Positions 7,957 through 20,957 of a stretch of 64,000 bases of DNA are shown piece by piece. Below the pieces are notes generated by a model. It had not been told where the DNA came from. It was given only the letters and a program-made list of their open reading frames with translations, and did no database searches. Position 1 is the first letter of the stretch; every line of letters starts with the position of its first letter. This DNA comes from Pseudorasbora parva. Its lineage: Eukaryota; Chordata; Actinopteri; Cypriniformes; Gobionidae. The stretch spans positions 15,028,144-15,092,143 of the forward strand of contig NC_090184.1 in the NCBI RefSeq assembly GCF_024679245.1, given 5' to 3'. The translations under genes and the position numbers were made by a program.

Positions 7957-9156
7957 GTTTGTTCATGATGTGGTTCTTTCACTGCCATCATGACAAAAAC
8001 CTAGCCAGAGTAAACTCTAGAGGGTGCTGTTTACCTAGAGTCTTGGTCTGCCACTCTCTGGTTTTGTACTTAGTGAATGTCTTTGCTTCCAACTTGTATC
8101 TTGCATCCAACTTGCACCTTGTAAGTGCTACCAACCTGGGACAACATTTGGGACAGCCTGGGACAGCATCCTCATCTGCAGTCATGTTCCTGCCATCTTG
8201 ACTGCAAATCAGTTGATATCTACTCTAACTTTAGCATGTTTCTTTTCAACCAAAGTAGAAAGTGCTATCAAGTTGGGGTAAATATTTCCTGTCTGACTCC
8301 CCTGTGTCCATGGTTTTTATTCAGATCCCTTACATTTTCAGACCCCTTCTAGATGACTACAAATAGAAGCATTCCTGATTAATAATAAGTGCTTCTCTTT
8401 AGCACAATAAAGTTAGCATCCTGAGGCCTATGCTTTAAAATGACTCTTTTCTAAATTTAGCGGGATGTTCTTGAGTCCCACAGAGTTTCAGGCTATCAAC
8501 TGGACAAGATTTGCTGCTACTACTACTCTCACTCTCGGTACCCTCACAATAGCACTGACTTGTCTGTTGTATTTGGTAAGTGCTATTTGTTGGGGTAGTT
8601 TCAAGTGATCAGTGCTTCAAGAGAAAACTTCCTTCTGGAACTCCACAATACGTTGTCCATGAAATGGCTATGTAATTACAAAGTTCTACACATTAAGATT
8701 ACTTCAAATGGGAGCATTGATTGGTCCTGTGTTCATAAGTGCTTCTCTTTGGGGTGGTTTTAATGAGGAAGTGAGCTACAGGCAAGACTTAGCCTCTGTT
8801 CAATACAAGTTCAATACAAAATTCCATTTTCAGTCAACCTAATATGGTAAACAATTGTACCTATGCCTCTAACATTTGTTTAAGTGATAACAGTTAAAGC
8901 CATGTTTCAGTTCATTTTCATCTTGACTGTAAGTATATGTTGATATCTACTCTAACTCTAGCATCTTTCTTTTCAAACAAAGTAGAAAGTGCTATCAAGT
9001 TGGGGTAAATATTTACTGACTGGCTTCCCTATGTCCATGTTTTTTTTACATTTTCAAATCCCTTATATTTAAAAAATAATCATGGATCATTACAAATATA
9101 AGTATTTCTGATACTATGTAAGAATAAGAGCTTCTCTTGTGGACAGCCATATTGGT
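7957..9156 (+). repeat. Array unit 7, short
   Basis: Mature-like 5' ends: hp1 8122, hp2 8259, hp3 8386, hp4 8577, hp5 8736, hp6 8986, hp7 9125 (AAGAGCU). After hp6 it switches to the GGCTTCCCTATG form and has AATAATCATGG in the hp7 flank. Confidence 0.95.
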
Positions 9157-10358
9157 GTTTGTTCATGATGTGGTTCTTTCACTGCCATCATGACAAAAAC
9201 CTAGCCAGAGTAAACTCTAGAGGGTGCTGTTTACCTAGAGTCTTGGTCTGCCACTCTCTGGTTTTGTACTTAGTGAATGTCTTTGCTTCCAACTTGTATC
9301 TTGCATCCAACTTGCACCTTGTAAGTGCTACCAACCTGGGACAACATTTGGGACAGCCTGGGACAGCATCCTCATCTGCAGTCATGTTCCTGCCATCTTG
9401 ACTGCAAATCAGTTGATATCTACTCTAACTTTAGCATGTTTCTTTTCAACCAAAGTAGAAAGTGCTATCAAGTTGGGGTAAATATTTCCTGTCTGACTCC
9501 CCTGTGTCCATGGTTTTTATTCAGATCCCTTACATTTTCAGACCCCTTCTAGATGACTACAAATAGAAGCATTCCTGATTAATAATAAGTGCTTCTCTTT
9601 AGCACAATAAAGTTAGCATCCTGAGGCCTATGCTTTAAAATGACTCTTTTCTAAATTCAGCGGGATGTTCTTGAGTCCCACAGAGTTTCAGGCTATCAAC
9701 TGGACAAGATTTGCTGCTACTACTACTCTCACTCTCGGTACCCTCACAATGGCACTGACTTGTCTGTTGTATTTAGTAAGTGCTATTTGTTGGGGTAATT
9801 TCAAGTGATCAGTGCTTCAAGAGAAAACTTCCTTCTGGAACTCCACAATACGTTGTCCATGAAAAGGCTATGTAATTACAAAGTTCTACACATTAAGATT
9901 ACTTCAAATGGGAGCATTGATTGGTCCTGTGTTCATAAGTGCTTCTCTTTGGGGTGGTTTTAATGAGGAAGTGAGCTACAGGCAAGACTTAGCCTCTGTT
10001 CAATACAAGTTCAATACAAAATTCCATTTTCAGTCAACCTAATATGGTAAACAATTGTACCTATGCCTCTAACATTTGTTAAAGTGATAACAGTTAAAGT
10101 CATGTTTTAGTTCATTTTCATCTTGACTGTAAGTATATGTTGATATCTACTCTAACTCTAGCATCTTTCTTTTCAAACAAAGTAGAAAGTGCTATCAAGT
10201 TGGGGTAAATATTTACTGACTGGCTTCCCTATGTCCATGTTTTTTTTTTACATTTTCAAATCCCTAATATTGAAAAAATCATCATGGATCATTACAAATA
10301 TAAGTATTCCTGATACTATGTAAGAATAAGCGCTTCTCTTGTGGACAGCCATGTTGGT
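9157..10358 (+). repeat. Array unit 8, short
   Basis: Mature-like 5' ends: hp1 9322, hp2 9459, hp3 9586, hp4 9777, hp5 9936, hp6 10186, hp7 10327 (AAGCGCU). It shares with unit 10 the GGGGTAATTT after hp4 and GAAAAGGCTATG before hp5. Confidence 0.95.
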
Positions 10359-11809
10359 GTTTGTTCATGATGTGGTTCTTTCACTGCCATCATGACAAAA
10401 GCCTAGCCAGAGTAAACTCTGGAGGGTGCTGTTTACCTAGAGTCGTGGTCTGCCACTCTCTGGTTTTGTACTTAGTGAATGTCTTTGCTTCCAACTTGTA
10501 TCTTGCATCCAACTTGTACCTTGTAAGTGCTACCAACCTGGGACAACATTTGGGACAGCCTGGGACAGCATCCTCATCTGCAGTCATGTTCCTGCCATCT
10601 TAACTGCAAATCAGTTGATATCTACTCTAACTTTAGCATGTTTCTTTTCAACCAAAGTAGAAAGTGCTATCAAGTTGGGGTAAATATTTCCTGTCTGACT
10701 CCCCTGTGTCCATTGTTTTTATTCAGATCCCTTACATTTTCAGACCCCTTATAGATGACTACAAAGAGAAGCATTCCTGATTAATAATAAGTGCTTCTCT
10801 TTAGCACAATAAAGTTAGCATCCTGAGGCCTATGCTTTAAAATGACTATTTTCTATATTCAGCGGGATGTTCATGAGTGTTGTATTTGCATGAATTGCTT
10901 AAAATGTGTGAAAAGTCCAGCCATGTTGGAAGAAAAGCTGAGTCGTTCCAAAGATGCAAACTGGGCAATCAAAACTTAATGGGCTTACAGAAGTGTCAAC
11001 GGCCATGACACAGCCGAGGGGGCATGGACACACTTATATTGAGTGCTGGTTAACTAACCACTTGGCTCAGACAAGCTCTTCCTAAAAGCAGGCAACATGC
11101 TCCATGGATGCCCCATGGATCTCGTCGGGTCCTACAGAGTTTCAGGCTATCAACTGGACAAGATTTGCAGCTATTACTACTCTCACTCTCGGTACCCTCA
11201 CAATGGCACTGACTCGTCTGTTGTATTTGGTAAGTGCTATTTGTTGGGGTAGTTTCAAGTGATCAGTGCTTCAAGAGACAACTGCCTTCTGGAACTTCAC
11301 AATACGTTGTCCGTGAAATGGCTATGTAATTACAAAATTCTACACATTAAGATTACTTCAAATGGGAGCATTGATTGGTCCTGTGTTCATAAGTGCTTCT
11401 CTTTGGGGTAGTTTTAATGAGGAAGTGAGCTACAGGCAAGACTTAGCCTCTGTTTAATACAAGTTCTATACAAAATTCCATTTTCAGTCAACCTAATATT
11501 GTAAACAATTGTACCTATGCCTCTAACATTTTTTTAAGTGATAACAGTTAAAGCCATGTTTCAGTTCATTTTCATCTTGACTGTAAGTATATGTTGATAT
11601 CTACTCTAACTCTAGCATCTTTCTTTTCAAACAAAGTAGAAAGTACTATCAAGTTGGGGTAAATATTTACTCACTGACTTCCCTGTGTCCATGTTTTTTT
11701 AAATTTTCAAATCCCTTATATTTAAAAAATCATCATGGATCATTACAAATATAAGTATTTCTGATACTATGTAAGAATAAGAGCTTCTCTTGTGGACAGC
11801 CATATTGGT
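10359..11809 (+). repeat. Array unit 9, long
   Basis: Mature-like 5' ends: hp1 10524, hp2 10661, hp3 10788, hp4 11231, hp5 11390, hp6 11640 (AAGUACU), hp7 11778 (AAGAGCU). Octamer at 10884. A 4-bp duplication makes GGTTAACTAACCA in the long segment, shared only with unit 11. Confidence 0.95.
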
Positions 11810-13010
11810 GTTTGTTCATGATGTGGTTCTTTCACTGCCATCATGACAAAAACCTAGCCAGAGTAAACTCTAGAGGGTGCTGTTTACCTAGAGTCTTGGT
11901 CTGCCACTCTCTGGTTTTGTACTTAGTGAATGTCTTTGCTTCCAACTTGTATCTTGCATCCAACTTGCACCTTGTAAGTGCTACCAACCTGGGACAACAT
12001 TTGGGACAGCCTGGGACAGCATCCTCATCTGCAGTCATGTTCCTGCCATCTTGACTGCAAATCAGTTGATATCTACTCTAACTTTAGCATGTTTCTTTTC
12101 AACCAAAGTAGAAAGTGCTATCAAGTTGGGGTAAATATTTCCTGTCTGACTCCCCTGTGTCCATGGTTTTTATTCAGATCCCTTACATTTTCAGACCCCT
12201 TCTAGATGACTACAAATAGAAGCATTCCTGATTAATAATAAGTGCTTCTCTTTAGCACAATAAAGTTAGCATCCTGAGGCCTATGCTTTAAAATGACTCT
12301 TTTCTAAATTCAGCGGGATGTTCTTGAGTCCCACAGAGTTTCAGGCTATCAACTGGACAAGATTTGCTGCTACTACTACTCTCACTCTCGGTACCCTCAC
12401 AATGGCACTGACTTGTCTGTTGTATTTAGTAAGTGCTATTTGTTGGGGTAATTTCAAGTGATCAGTGCTTCAAGAGAAAACTTCCTTCTGGAACTCCACA
12501 ATACGTTGTCCATGAAAAGGCTATGTAATTACAAAGTTCTACACATTAAGATTACTTCAAATGGGAGCATTGATTGGTCCTGTGTTCATAAGTGCTTCTC
12601 TTTGGGGTGGTTTTAATGAGGAAGTGAGCTACAGGCAAGACTTAGCCTCTGTTCAATACAAGTTCAATACAAAATTCCATTTTCAGTCAACCTAATATGG
12701 TAAACAATTGTACCTATGCCTCTAACATTTGTTAAAGTGATAACAGTTAAAGTCATGTTTTAGTTCATTTTCATCTTGACTGTAAGTATATGTTGATATC
12801 TACTCTAACTCTAGCATCTTTCTTTTCAAACAAAGTAGAAAGTGCTATCAAGTTGGGGTAAATATTTACTGACTGGCTTCCCTATGTCCATGTTTTTTTT
12901 TACATTTTCAAATCCCTAATATTGAAAAAATCATCATGGATCATTACAAATATAAGTATTCCTGATACTATGTAAGAATAAGCGCTTCTCTTGTGGACAG
13001 CCATGTTGGT
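11810..13010 (+). repeat. Array unit 10, short
   Basis: Mature-like 5' ends: hp1 11975, hp2 12112, hp3 12239, hp4 12430, hp5 12589, hp6 12839, hp7 12979 (AAGCGCU). Sister of unit 8. Confidence 0.95.
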
Positions 13011-14462
13011 GTTTGTTCATGATGTGGTTCTTTCACTGCCATCATGACAAAAGCCTAGCCAGAGTAAACTCTGGAGGGTGCTGTTTACCTAGAGTCGTGG
13101 TCTGCCACTCTCTGGTTTTGTACTTAGTGAATGTCTTTGCTTCCAACTTGTATCTTGCATCCAACTTGTACCTTGTAAGTGCTACCAACCTGGGACAACA
13201 TTTGGGACAGCCTGGGACAGCATCCTCATCTGCAGTCATGTTCCTGCCATCTTAACTGCAAATCAGTTGATATCTACTCTAACTTTAGCATGTTTCTTTT
13301 CAACCAAAGTAGAAAGTTCTATCAAGTTGGGGTAAATATTTCCTGTCTGACTCCCCTGTGTCCATGGTTTTTATTCAGATCCCTTACATTTTCAGACCCC
13401 TTATAGATGACTACAAAGAGAAGCATTCCTGATTAATAATAAGTGCTTCTCTTTAGCACAATAAAGTTAGCATCCTGAGGCCTATGCTTTAAAATGACTA
13501 TTTTCTATATTCAGCGGGATGTTCATGAGTGTTGTATTTGCATGAATTGCTTAAAATGTGTGAAAAGTCCAGCCATGTTGGAAGAAAAGCTGAGTCGTTC
13601 CAAAGATGCAAACTGGGCAATCAAAACTTAATGGGCTTACAGAAGTGTCAACGGCCATGACACAGCCGAGGGGGCATGGACACACTTATATTGAGTGCTG
13701 GTTAACTAACCACTTGGCTCAGACAAGCTCTTCCTAAAAGCAGGCAACATGCTCCATGGATGCCCCATGGATCTCGTCGGGTCCTACAGAGTTTCAGGCT
13801 ATCAACTGGACAAGATTTGCAGCTATTACTACTCTCACTCTCGGTACCCTCACAATGGCACTGACTCGTCTGTTGTATTTGGTAAGTGCTATTTGTTGGG
13901 GTAGTTTCAAGTGATCAGTGCTTCAAGAGACAACTGCCTTCTGGAACTTCACAATACGTTGTCCGTGAAATGGCTATGTAATTACAAAATTCTACACATT
14001 AAGATTACTTCAAATGGGAGCATTGATTGGTCCTGTGTTCATAAGTGCTTCTCTTTGGGGTAGTTTTAATGAGGAAGTGAGCTACAGGCAAGACTTAGCC
14101 TCTGTTTAATACAAGTTCTATACAAAATTCCATTTTCAGTCAACCTAATATTGTAAACAATTGTACCTATGCCTCTAACATTTTTTTAAGTGATAACAGT
14201 TAAAGCCATGTTTCAGTTCATTTTCATCTTGACTGTAAGTATATGTTGATATCTACTCTAACTCTAGCATCTTTCTTTTCAAACAAAGTAGAAAGTACTA
14301 TCAAGTTGGGGTAAATATTTACTCACTGACTTCCCTGTGTCCATGTTTTTTTTAAATTTTCAAATCCCTTATATTTAAAAAATCATCATGGATCATTACA
14401 AATATAAGTAGTTCTGATACTATGTAAAAATAAGAGCTTCTCTTGTGGACAGCCATATTGGT
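13011..14462 (+). repeat. Array unit 11, long
   Basis: Mature-like 5' ends: hp1 13176, hp2 13313 (AAGUUCU), hp3 13440, hp4 13883, hp5 14042, hp6 14292 (AAGUACU), hp7 14431 (AAGAGCU). Octamer at 13536. Sister of unit 9, with two b-type hairpins that both lack the canonical seed. Confidence 0.95.
13270..13340 (+). ncRNA. hp2 seed variant AAGUUCU (unit 11)
   Basis: The mature-like strand at 13313 reads AAAGUUCUAUCAAGUUGGGG, a G-to-U change in the seed seen only in this unit. Its sister unit 9 has the normal base, so the change came after the duplication that made units 8-9 and 10-11. Confidence 0.85.
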
Positions 14463-15662
14463 GTTTGTTCATGAGGTGGTTCTTTCACTGCCATCATGAC
14501 AAAAACCTAGCCAGAGTAAACTCTAGAGGGTGCTGTTTACCTAGAGTCTTGGTCTGCCACTCTCTGGTTTTGTACTTAGTGAATGTCTTTGCTTCCAACT
14601 TGTATCTTGCATCCAACTTGTACCTTGTAAGTGCTACCAACCTGGGACAACATTTGGGACAGCCTGGGAAAGCATCCTCATCTGCAGTCATGTTCCTGCC
14701 ATCTTGACTGCAAATCAGTTGATATCTACTCTAACTTTAGCATGTTTCTTTTCAACCAAAGTAGAAAGTGCTATCAAGTTGGGGTAAATATTTCCTGTCT
14801 GACTCCCCTGTGTCCATGGTTTTTATTCAGATCCCTTACATTTTCAGACCCCTTCTAGATGACTACAAATAGAAGCATTCCTGATTAATAAAAAGTGCTT
14901 CTCTTTAGCACAATAAAGTTAGCATCCTGAGGCCTATGCTTTAAAATGACTCTTTTCTAAATTCAGCGGGATGTTCTTGAGTCCCACAGAGTTTCAGGCA
15001 ATCAACTGGACAAGATTTGCAGCTATTACTACTCTCACTCTCGGTACCCTCACAATGGCACTGACTCGTCTGTTGTATTTGGTAAGTGCTATTTGTTGGG
15101 GTAGTTTCTAGTGATCAGTGCTTCAAGAGACAACTGCCTTCTGGAACTTTACAATATGTTGTCCGTGAAATGGCTATGTAATTACAAAATTCTACACATT
15201 AAGATTACTTCAAATGGGAGCATTGATTGGTCCTGTGTTCATAAGTGCTTCTCTTTGGGGTAGTTTTAATGAGGAAGTGAGCTACAGGCAAGACTTAGCC
15301 TCTGTTCAATACAAGTTCTATACAAAATTCCATTTTCAGTCAACCTAATATTGTAAACAATTGTACCTATGCCTCTAACATTTTTTTAAGTGATAACAGT
15401 TAAAGCCATCTTTCAGTTCATTTTCATCTTGACTGTAAGTATATGTTGATATCTACTCTAACTCTAGCATCTTTCTTTTCAAACAAAGTAGAAAGTGCTA
15501 TCAAGTTGGGGTAAATATTTACTGACTGACTTCCCTGTGTCCATGTTTTTTTAAAATGTTCAAATCCTTTATATTTAAAAAATCATCATGGATCATTACA
15601 AATATAAGTATTTCTGATACTATGTAAGAATAAGAGCTTCTCTTGTGGACAGCCATATTGGT
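14463..15662 (+). repeat. Array unit 12, short
   Basis: Mature-like 5' ends: hp1 14628, hp2 14765, hp3 14892 (first base A), hp4 15083, hp5 15242, hp6 15492, hp7 15631 (AAGAGCU). The opening stem has a mismatch (TCATGAGG). Right of hp3 it changes to L'-type sequence (GCAGCTATTAC, TTCTAGTG), so it is an S/L' recombinant. Confidence 0.95.
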
Positions 15663-16863
15663 GTTTGTTCATGATGTGGTTCTGTCACTGCCATCATGAC
15701 AAAAACCTAGCCAGAGTAAACTCTAGAGGGTGCTGTTTACCTAGAGTCTTGGTCTGCCACTCTCTGGTTTTGTACTTAGTGAATGTCTTTGCTTCCAACT
15801 TGTATCTTGCATCCAACTTGTACCTTGTAAGTGCTACCAACCTGGGACAACATTTGGGACAGCCTGGGACAGCATCCTCATCTGCAGTCATGTTCCTGCC
15901 ATCTTGACTGCAAATCAGTTGATATCTACTCTAACTTTAGCATGTTTCTTTTCAACCAAAGTAGAAAGTGCTATCAAGTTGGGGTAAATATTTCCTGTCT
16001 GACTCCCCTGTGTCCATGGTTTTTATTCAGATCCCTTACATTTTCAGACCCCTTCTAGATGACTACAAATAGAAGCATTCCTGATTAATAATAAGTGCTT
16101 CTCTTTAGCACAATAAAGTTAGCATCCTGAGGCCTATGCTTTAAAATGACTCTTTTCTAAATTCAGCGGGATGTTCTTGAGTCCCACAGAGTTTCAGGCT
16201 ATCAACTGGAAAAGATTTGCTGCTACTACTACTCTCACTCTCGGTACCCTCACAATGGCACTGACTTGTCTGTTGTATTTGGTAAGTGCTATTTGTTGGG
16301 GTAGTTTCAAGTGATCAGTGCTTCAAGAGAAAACTTCCTTCTGGAACTCCACAATACGTTGTCCATGAAATGGCTATGTAATTACAAAGTTCTACACATT
16401 AAGATTACTTCAAATGGGAGCATTGATTGGTCCTGTGTTCATAAGTGCTTCTCTTTGGGGTGGTTTTAATGAGGAAGTGAGCTACAGGCAAGACTTAGCC
16501 TCTGTTCAATACAAGTTCAATACAAAATTCCATTTTCAGTCAACCTAATATGGTAAACAATTGTACCTATGCCTCTAACATTTGTTTAAGTGATAACAGT
16601 TAAAGCCATGTTTCAGTTCATTTTCATCTTGACTGTAAGTATATGTTGATATCTACTCTAACTCTAGCATCTTTCTTTTCAAACAAAGTAGAAAGTGCTA
16701 TCAAGTTGGGGTAAATATTTACTGACTGGCTTCCCTATGTCCATGTTTTTTTTTACATTTTCAAATCCCTAATATTGAAAAAATCATCATGGATCATTAC
16801 AAATATAAGTATTCCTGATACTATGTAAGAATAAGTGCTTCTCTTGTGGACAGCCATGTTGGT
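15663..16863 (+). repeat. Array unit 13, short
   Basis: Mature-like 5' ends: hp1 15828, hp2 15965, hp3 16092, hp4 16283, hp5 16442, hp6 16692, hp7 16832 (canonical AAGUGCU). The loop of the opening stem reads TTCTGTC. Confidence 0.95.
16790..16856 (+). ncRNA. hp7 with canonical miR-430 seed (unit 13)
   Basis: The 3' arm at 16832 reads UAAGUGCUUCUCUUGUGGAC, so this copy has the full AAGUGCU seed where most hp7 copies have AAGAGCU or AAGCGCU. One other copy, at 29196 in unit 22, is the same. It may be the ancestral state, or a reversion by conversion from another hairpin. Confidence 0.7.
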
Positions 16864-18309
16864 GTTTGATCATGATGTGGTTCTTTCACTGCCATCATGA
16901 CAAAAGCCTAGCCAGAGTAAACTCTGGAGGGTGCTGTTTACCTAGAGTCTTGGTCTGCCACTCTCTGGTTTTGTACTTAGTGAATGTCTTTGCTTCCAAC
17001 TTGTATCTTGCATCCAACTTGTACCTTGTAAGTGCTACCAACCTGGAACAACATTTGGGACAGCCTGGGACAGCATCCTCATCTGCAGTCATGTTCCTGC
17101 CATCTTGACTGCAAATCAGTTGATATCTACTCTAACTTTAGCATGTTTCTTTTCAACCAAAGTAGAAAGTGCTATCAAGTTGGGGTAAATATTTCCTGTC
17201 TGACTCCCCTGTGTCCATGGTTTTTATTCAGATCCCTTACATTTTCAGACCCCTTATAGATGACTACAAAGAGAAGCATTCCTGATTAATAATAAGTGCT
17301 TCTCTTTAGCACAATAAAGTTAGCATCCTGAGGCCTATGCTTTAAAATGACTATTTTCTATATTCAGCGGGATGTTCATGAGTGTTGTATTTGCATGAAT
17401 TGCTTAAAATGTGTGAAAAGTCCAGCCATGTTGGAAGAAAAGCTGAGTCGTTCCAAAGATGCAAACTGGGCAATCAAAACTTAATGGGCTTACAGAAGTG
17501 TCAACGGCCATGACAGCCAAGGGGGCATGGACACACTTATATTGAGTGCTGGTTAACCACATGGCTCAGACAAGCTCTTCCTAAAAGCAGGCAACATGCT
17601 CCATGGATGCCCCATGGATCTCGTCGGGTCCTACAGAGTTTCAGGCTATCAACTGGACAAGATTTGCAGCTATTACTACTCTCACTCTCGGTACCCTCAC
17701 AATGGCACTGACTCGTCTGTTGTATTTGGTAAGTGCTATTTGTTGGGGTAGTTTCAAGTGATCAGTGCTTCAAGAGACAACTGCCTTCTGGAACTTCACA
17801 ATACGTTGTCCGTGAAATGGCTATGTAATTACAAAATTCTACACATTAAGATTACTTCAAATGGGAGCATTGATTGGTCCTGTGTTCATAAGTGCTTCTC
17901 TTTGGGGTGGTTTTAATGAGGAAGTGAGCTACAGGCAAGACTTAGCCTCTGTTTAATACAAGTTCTATACAAAATTCCATTTTCAGTCAACCTAATATTG
18001 TAAACAATTGTACCTATGCCTCTAACATTTGTTTAAGTGATAACAGTTAAAGCCATGTTTCAGTTCATTTTCATCTTGACTGTAAGTATATGTTGATATC
18101 TACTCTAACTCTAGCATCTTTCTTTTCAAACAAAGTAGAAAGTGCTATCAAGTTGGGGTAAATATTTACTGACTGACTTCCCTGTGTCCATGTTTTTTTT
18201 AAATTTTCAAATCCCTTATATTTAAAAAATCATCATGGATCATTACAAATATAAGTATTCCTGATACTATGTAAGAATAAGAGCTTCTCTTGTGGACAGC
18301 CATATTGGT
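16864..18309 (+). repeat. Array unit 14, long
   Basis: Mature-like 5' ends: hp1 17029 (CUGGAAC tail), hp2 17166, hp3 17293, hp4 17730, hp5 17889, hp6 18139, hp7 18278 (AAGAGCU). Octamer at 17389. A 2-nt deletion (CATGACAGCC) shortens the long segment. Closest to unit 41. Confidence 0.95.
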
Positions 18310-19510
18310 GTTTGTTCATGATGTGGTTCTTTCACTGCCATCATGACAAAAACCTAGCCAGAGTAAACTCTAGAGGGTGCTGTTAACCAAGAGTCTTGGT
18401 CTGCCACTCTCTGGTTTTGTACTTAGTGAATGTCTTTGCTTCCAACTTGTATCTTGCATCCAACTTGTACCTTGTAAGTGCTAACAACCTGGGACAACAT
18501 TTGGGACAGCCTGGGACAGCATCCTCATCTGCAGTCATGTTCCTGCCATCTTGACTGCAAATCAGTTGATATCTACTCTAACTTTAGCATGTTTCTTTTC
18601 AACCAAAGTAGAAAGTGCTATCAAGTTGGGGTAAATATTTCCTGTCTGACTCCCCTGTGTCCATGGTTTTTATTCAGATCCCTTACATTTTCAGACCCCT
18701 TCTAGATGACTACAAATAGAAGCATTCCTGATTAATAATAAGTGCTTCTCTTTAGCACAATAAAGTTAGCATCCTGAGGCCTATGCTTTAAAATGACTCT
18801 TTTCTAAATTCAGCGGGATGTTCTTGAGTCCCACAGAGTTTCAGGCTATCAACTGGACAAGATTTGCTGCTACTACTACTCTCACTCTCGGTACCCTCAC
18901 AATGGCACTGACTTGTCTGTTGTATTTGGTAAGTGCTATTTGTTGGGGTAGTTTCAAGTGATCAGTGCTTCAAGAGACAACTTCCTTCTGGAACTCCACA
19001 ATACGTTGTCCATGAAATGGCTATGTAATTACAAAGTTCTACACATTAAGATTACTTCAAATGGGAGCATTGATTGGTCCTGTGTTCATAAGTGCTTCTC
19101 TTTGGGGTGGTTTTAATGAGGAAGTGAGCTACAGGCAAGACTTAGCCTCTGTTCAATACAAGTTCAATACAAAATTCCATTTTCAGTCAACCTAATATGG
19201 TAAACAATTGTACCTATGCCTCTAACATTTGTTTAAGTGATAACAGTTAAAGCCATGTTTCAGTTCATTTTCATTTTGACTGTAAGTATATGTTGATATC
19301 TACTCTAACTCTAGCATCTTTCTTTTCAAACAAAGTAGAAAGTGCTATCAAGTTGGGGTAAATATTTACTGACTGGCTTCCCTATGTCCATGTTTTTTTT
19401 TACATTTTCAAATCCCTAATATTGAAAAAATCATCATGGATCATTACAAATATAAGTATTCCTGATACTATGTAAGAATAAGCGCTTCTCTTGTGGACAG
19501 CCATGTTGGT
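18310..19510 (+). repeat. Array unit 15, short
   Basis: Mature-like 5' ends: hp1 18475 (UAAGUGCUAACAACC), hp2 18612, hp3 18739, hp4 18930, hp5 19089, hp6 19339, hp7 19479 (AAGCGCU). Unit 42 shares the hp1 change and the GTTAACCAAGAG upstream of it. Confidence 0.95.
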
Positions 19511-20957
19511 GTTTGATCATGATGTGGTTCTTTCACTGCCATCATGACAAAAGCCTAGCCAGAGTAAACTCTGGAGGGTGCTGTTTACCTAGAGTCTTGG
19601 TCTGCCACTCTCTGGTTTTGTACTTAGTGAATGTCTTTGCTTCCAACTTGTATCTTGCATGCAACTTGTACCTTGTAAGTGCTACCAACCTGGGACAACA
19701 TTTGGGACAGCCTGGGACAGCATCCTCATCTGCAGTCATGTTCCTGCCATCTTAACTGCAAATCAGTTGATATCTACTCTAACTTTAGCATGTTTCTTTT
19801 CAACCAAAGTAGAAAGTGCTATCAAGTTGGGGTAAATATTTCCTGTCTGACTCCCCTGTGTCCATGGTTTTTATTCAGATCCCTTACATTTTCAGACCCC
19901 TTATAGATGACTACAAAGAGAAGCATTCCTGATTAATAATAAGTGCTTCTCTTTAGCACAATAAAGTTAGCATCCTGAGGCCTATGCTTTAAAATGACTA
20001 TTTTCTATATTCAGCGGGATGTTCATGAGTGTTGTATTTGCATGAATTGCTTAAAATGTGTGAAAAGTCCACCCAAGTTGGAAGAAAAGCTGAGTCGTTC
20101 CAAAGATGCAAACTGGGCAATCAAAACTTAATGGGCTTACAGAAGTGTCAACGGCCATGACACAGCCGAGGGGGCATGGACACACTTATATTGAGTGCTG
20201 GTTAACCACATGGCTCAGACAAGCTCTTCCTAAAAGCAGGCAACATGCTCCATGGATGCCCCATGGATCTCGTCGGGTCCTACAGAGTTTCAGGCTATCA
20301 ACTGGACAAGATTTGCAGCTATTACTACTCTCACTCTCGGTACCCTCACAATGGCACTGACTCGTCTGTTGTATTTGGTAAGTGCTATTTTTGGGGTAGT
20401 TTCAAGTGATCAGTGCTTCAAGAGACAACTGCCTTCTGGAACTTCACAATACGTTGTCCGTGAAATGGCTATGTAATTACAAAATTCTACACATTAAGAT
20501 TACTTCAAATGGGAGCATTGATTGGTCCTGTGTTCATAAGTGCTTCTCTTTGGGGTGGTTTTAATGAGGAAGTGAGCTACAGGCAAGACTTAGCCTCTGT
20601 TTAATACAAGTTCTATACAAAATTCCATTTTCAGTCAACCTAATATTGTAAACAATTGTACCTATGCCTCTAACATTTGTTTAAGTGATAACAGTTAAAG
20701 CCATGTTTCAGTTCATTTTCATCTTGACTGTAAGTATATGTTGATATCTACTCTAACTCTAGCATCTTTCTTTTCAAACAAAGTAGAAAGTGCTATCAAG
20801 TTGGGGTAAATATTTACTGACTGACTTCCCTGTGTCCATGTTTTTTTTTAATTTTCAAATCCCTTATATTTAAAAAATCATCATGGATCATTACAAATAT
20901 AAGTATTCCTGATACTATGTAAGAATAAGAGCTTCTCTTGTGGACAGCCATATTGGT
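19511..20957 (+). repeat. Array unit 16, long
   Basis: Mature-like 5' ends: hp1 19676, hp2 19813, hp3 19940, hp4 20379 (1-nt deletion), hp5 20537, hp6 20787, hp7 20926 (AAGAGCU). Octamer at 20036. Near-identical to unit 18. Confidence 0.95.
20336..20403 (+). ncRNA. hp4 with one-base deletion in the mature strand (unit 16)
   Basis: The mature-like strand at 20379 reads UAAGUGCUAUUUUUGGGGUA: the G that normally splits the U run is missing, outside the seed. The same deletion is in unit 18 (23027), whose neighbourhood is nearly identical. This places it before the duplication of the 18310-23606 block. Seed targeting should be unchanged; stem geometry near the middle is altered. Confidence 0.85.

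Larger units (their letters stand above)
9157..14462 (+). repeat. Two tandem S-L dimers (units 8-11)
   Basis: Units 8-9 and 10-11 repeat with a period of about 2653 bp. They share GGGGTAATTT after hp4 in the S units, and GGTTAACTAACCA and the hp6 AAGUACU seed in the L units. Confidence 0.85.
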
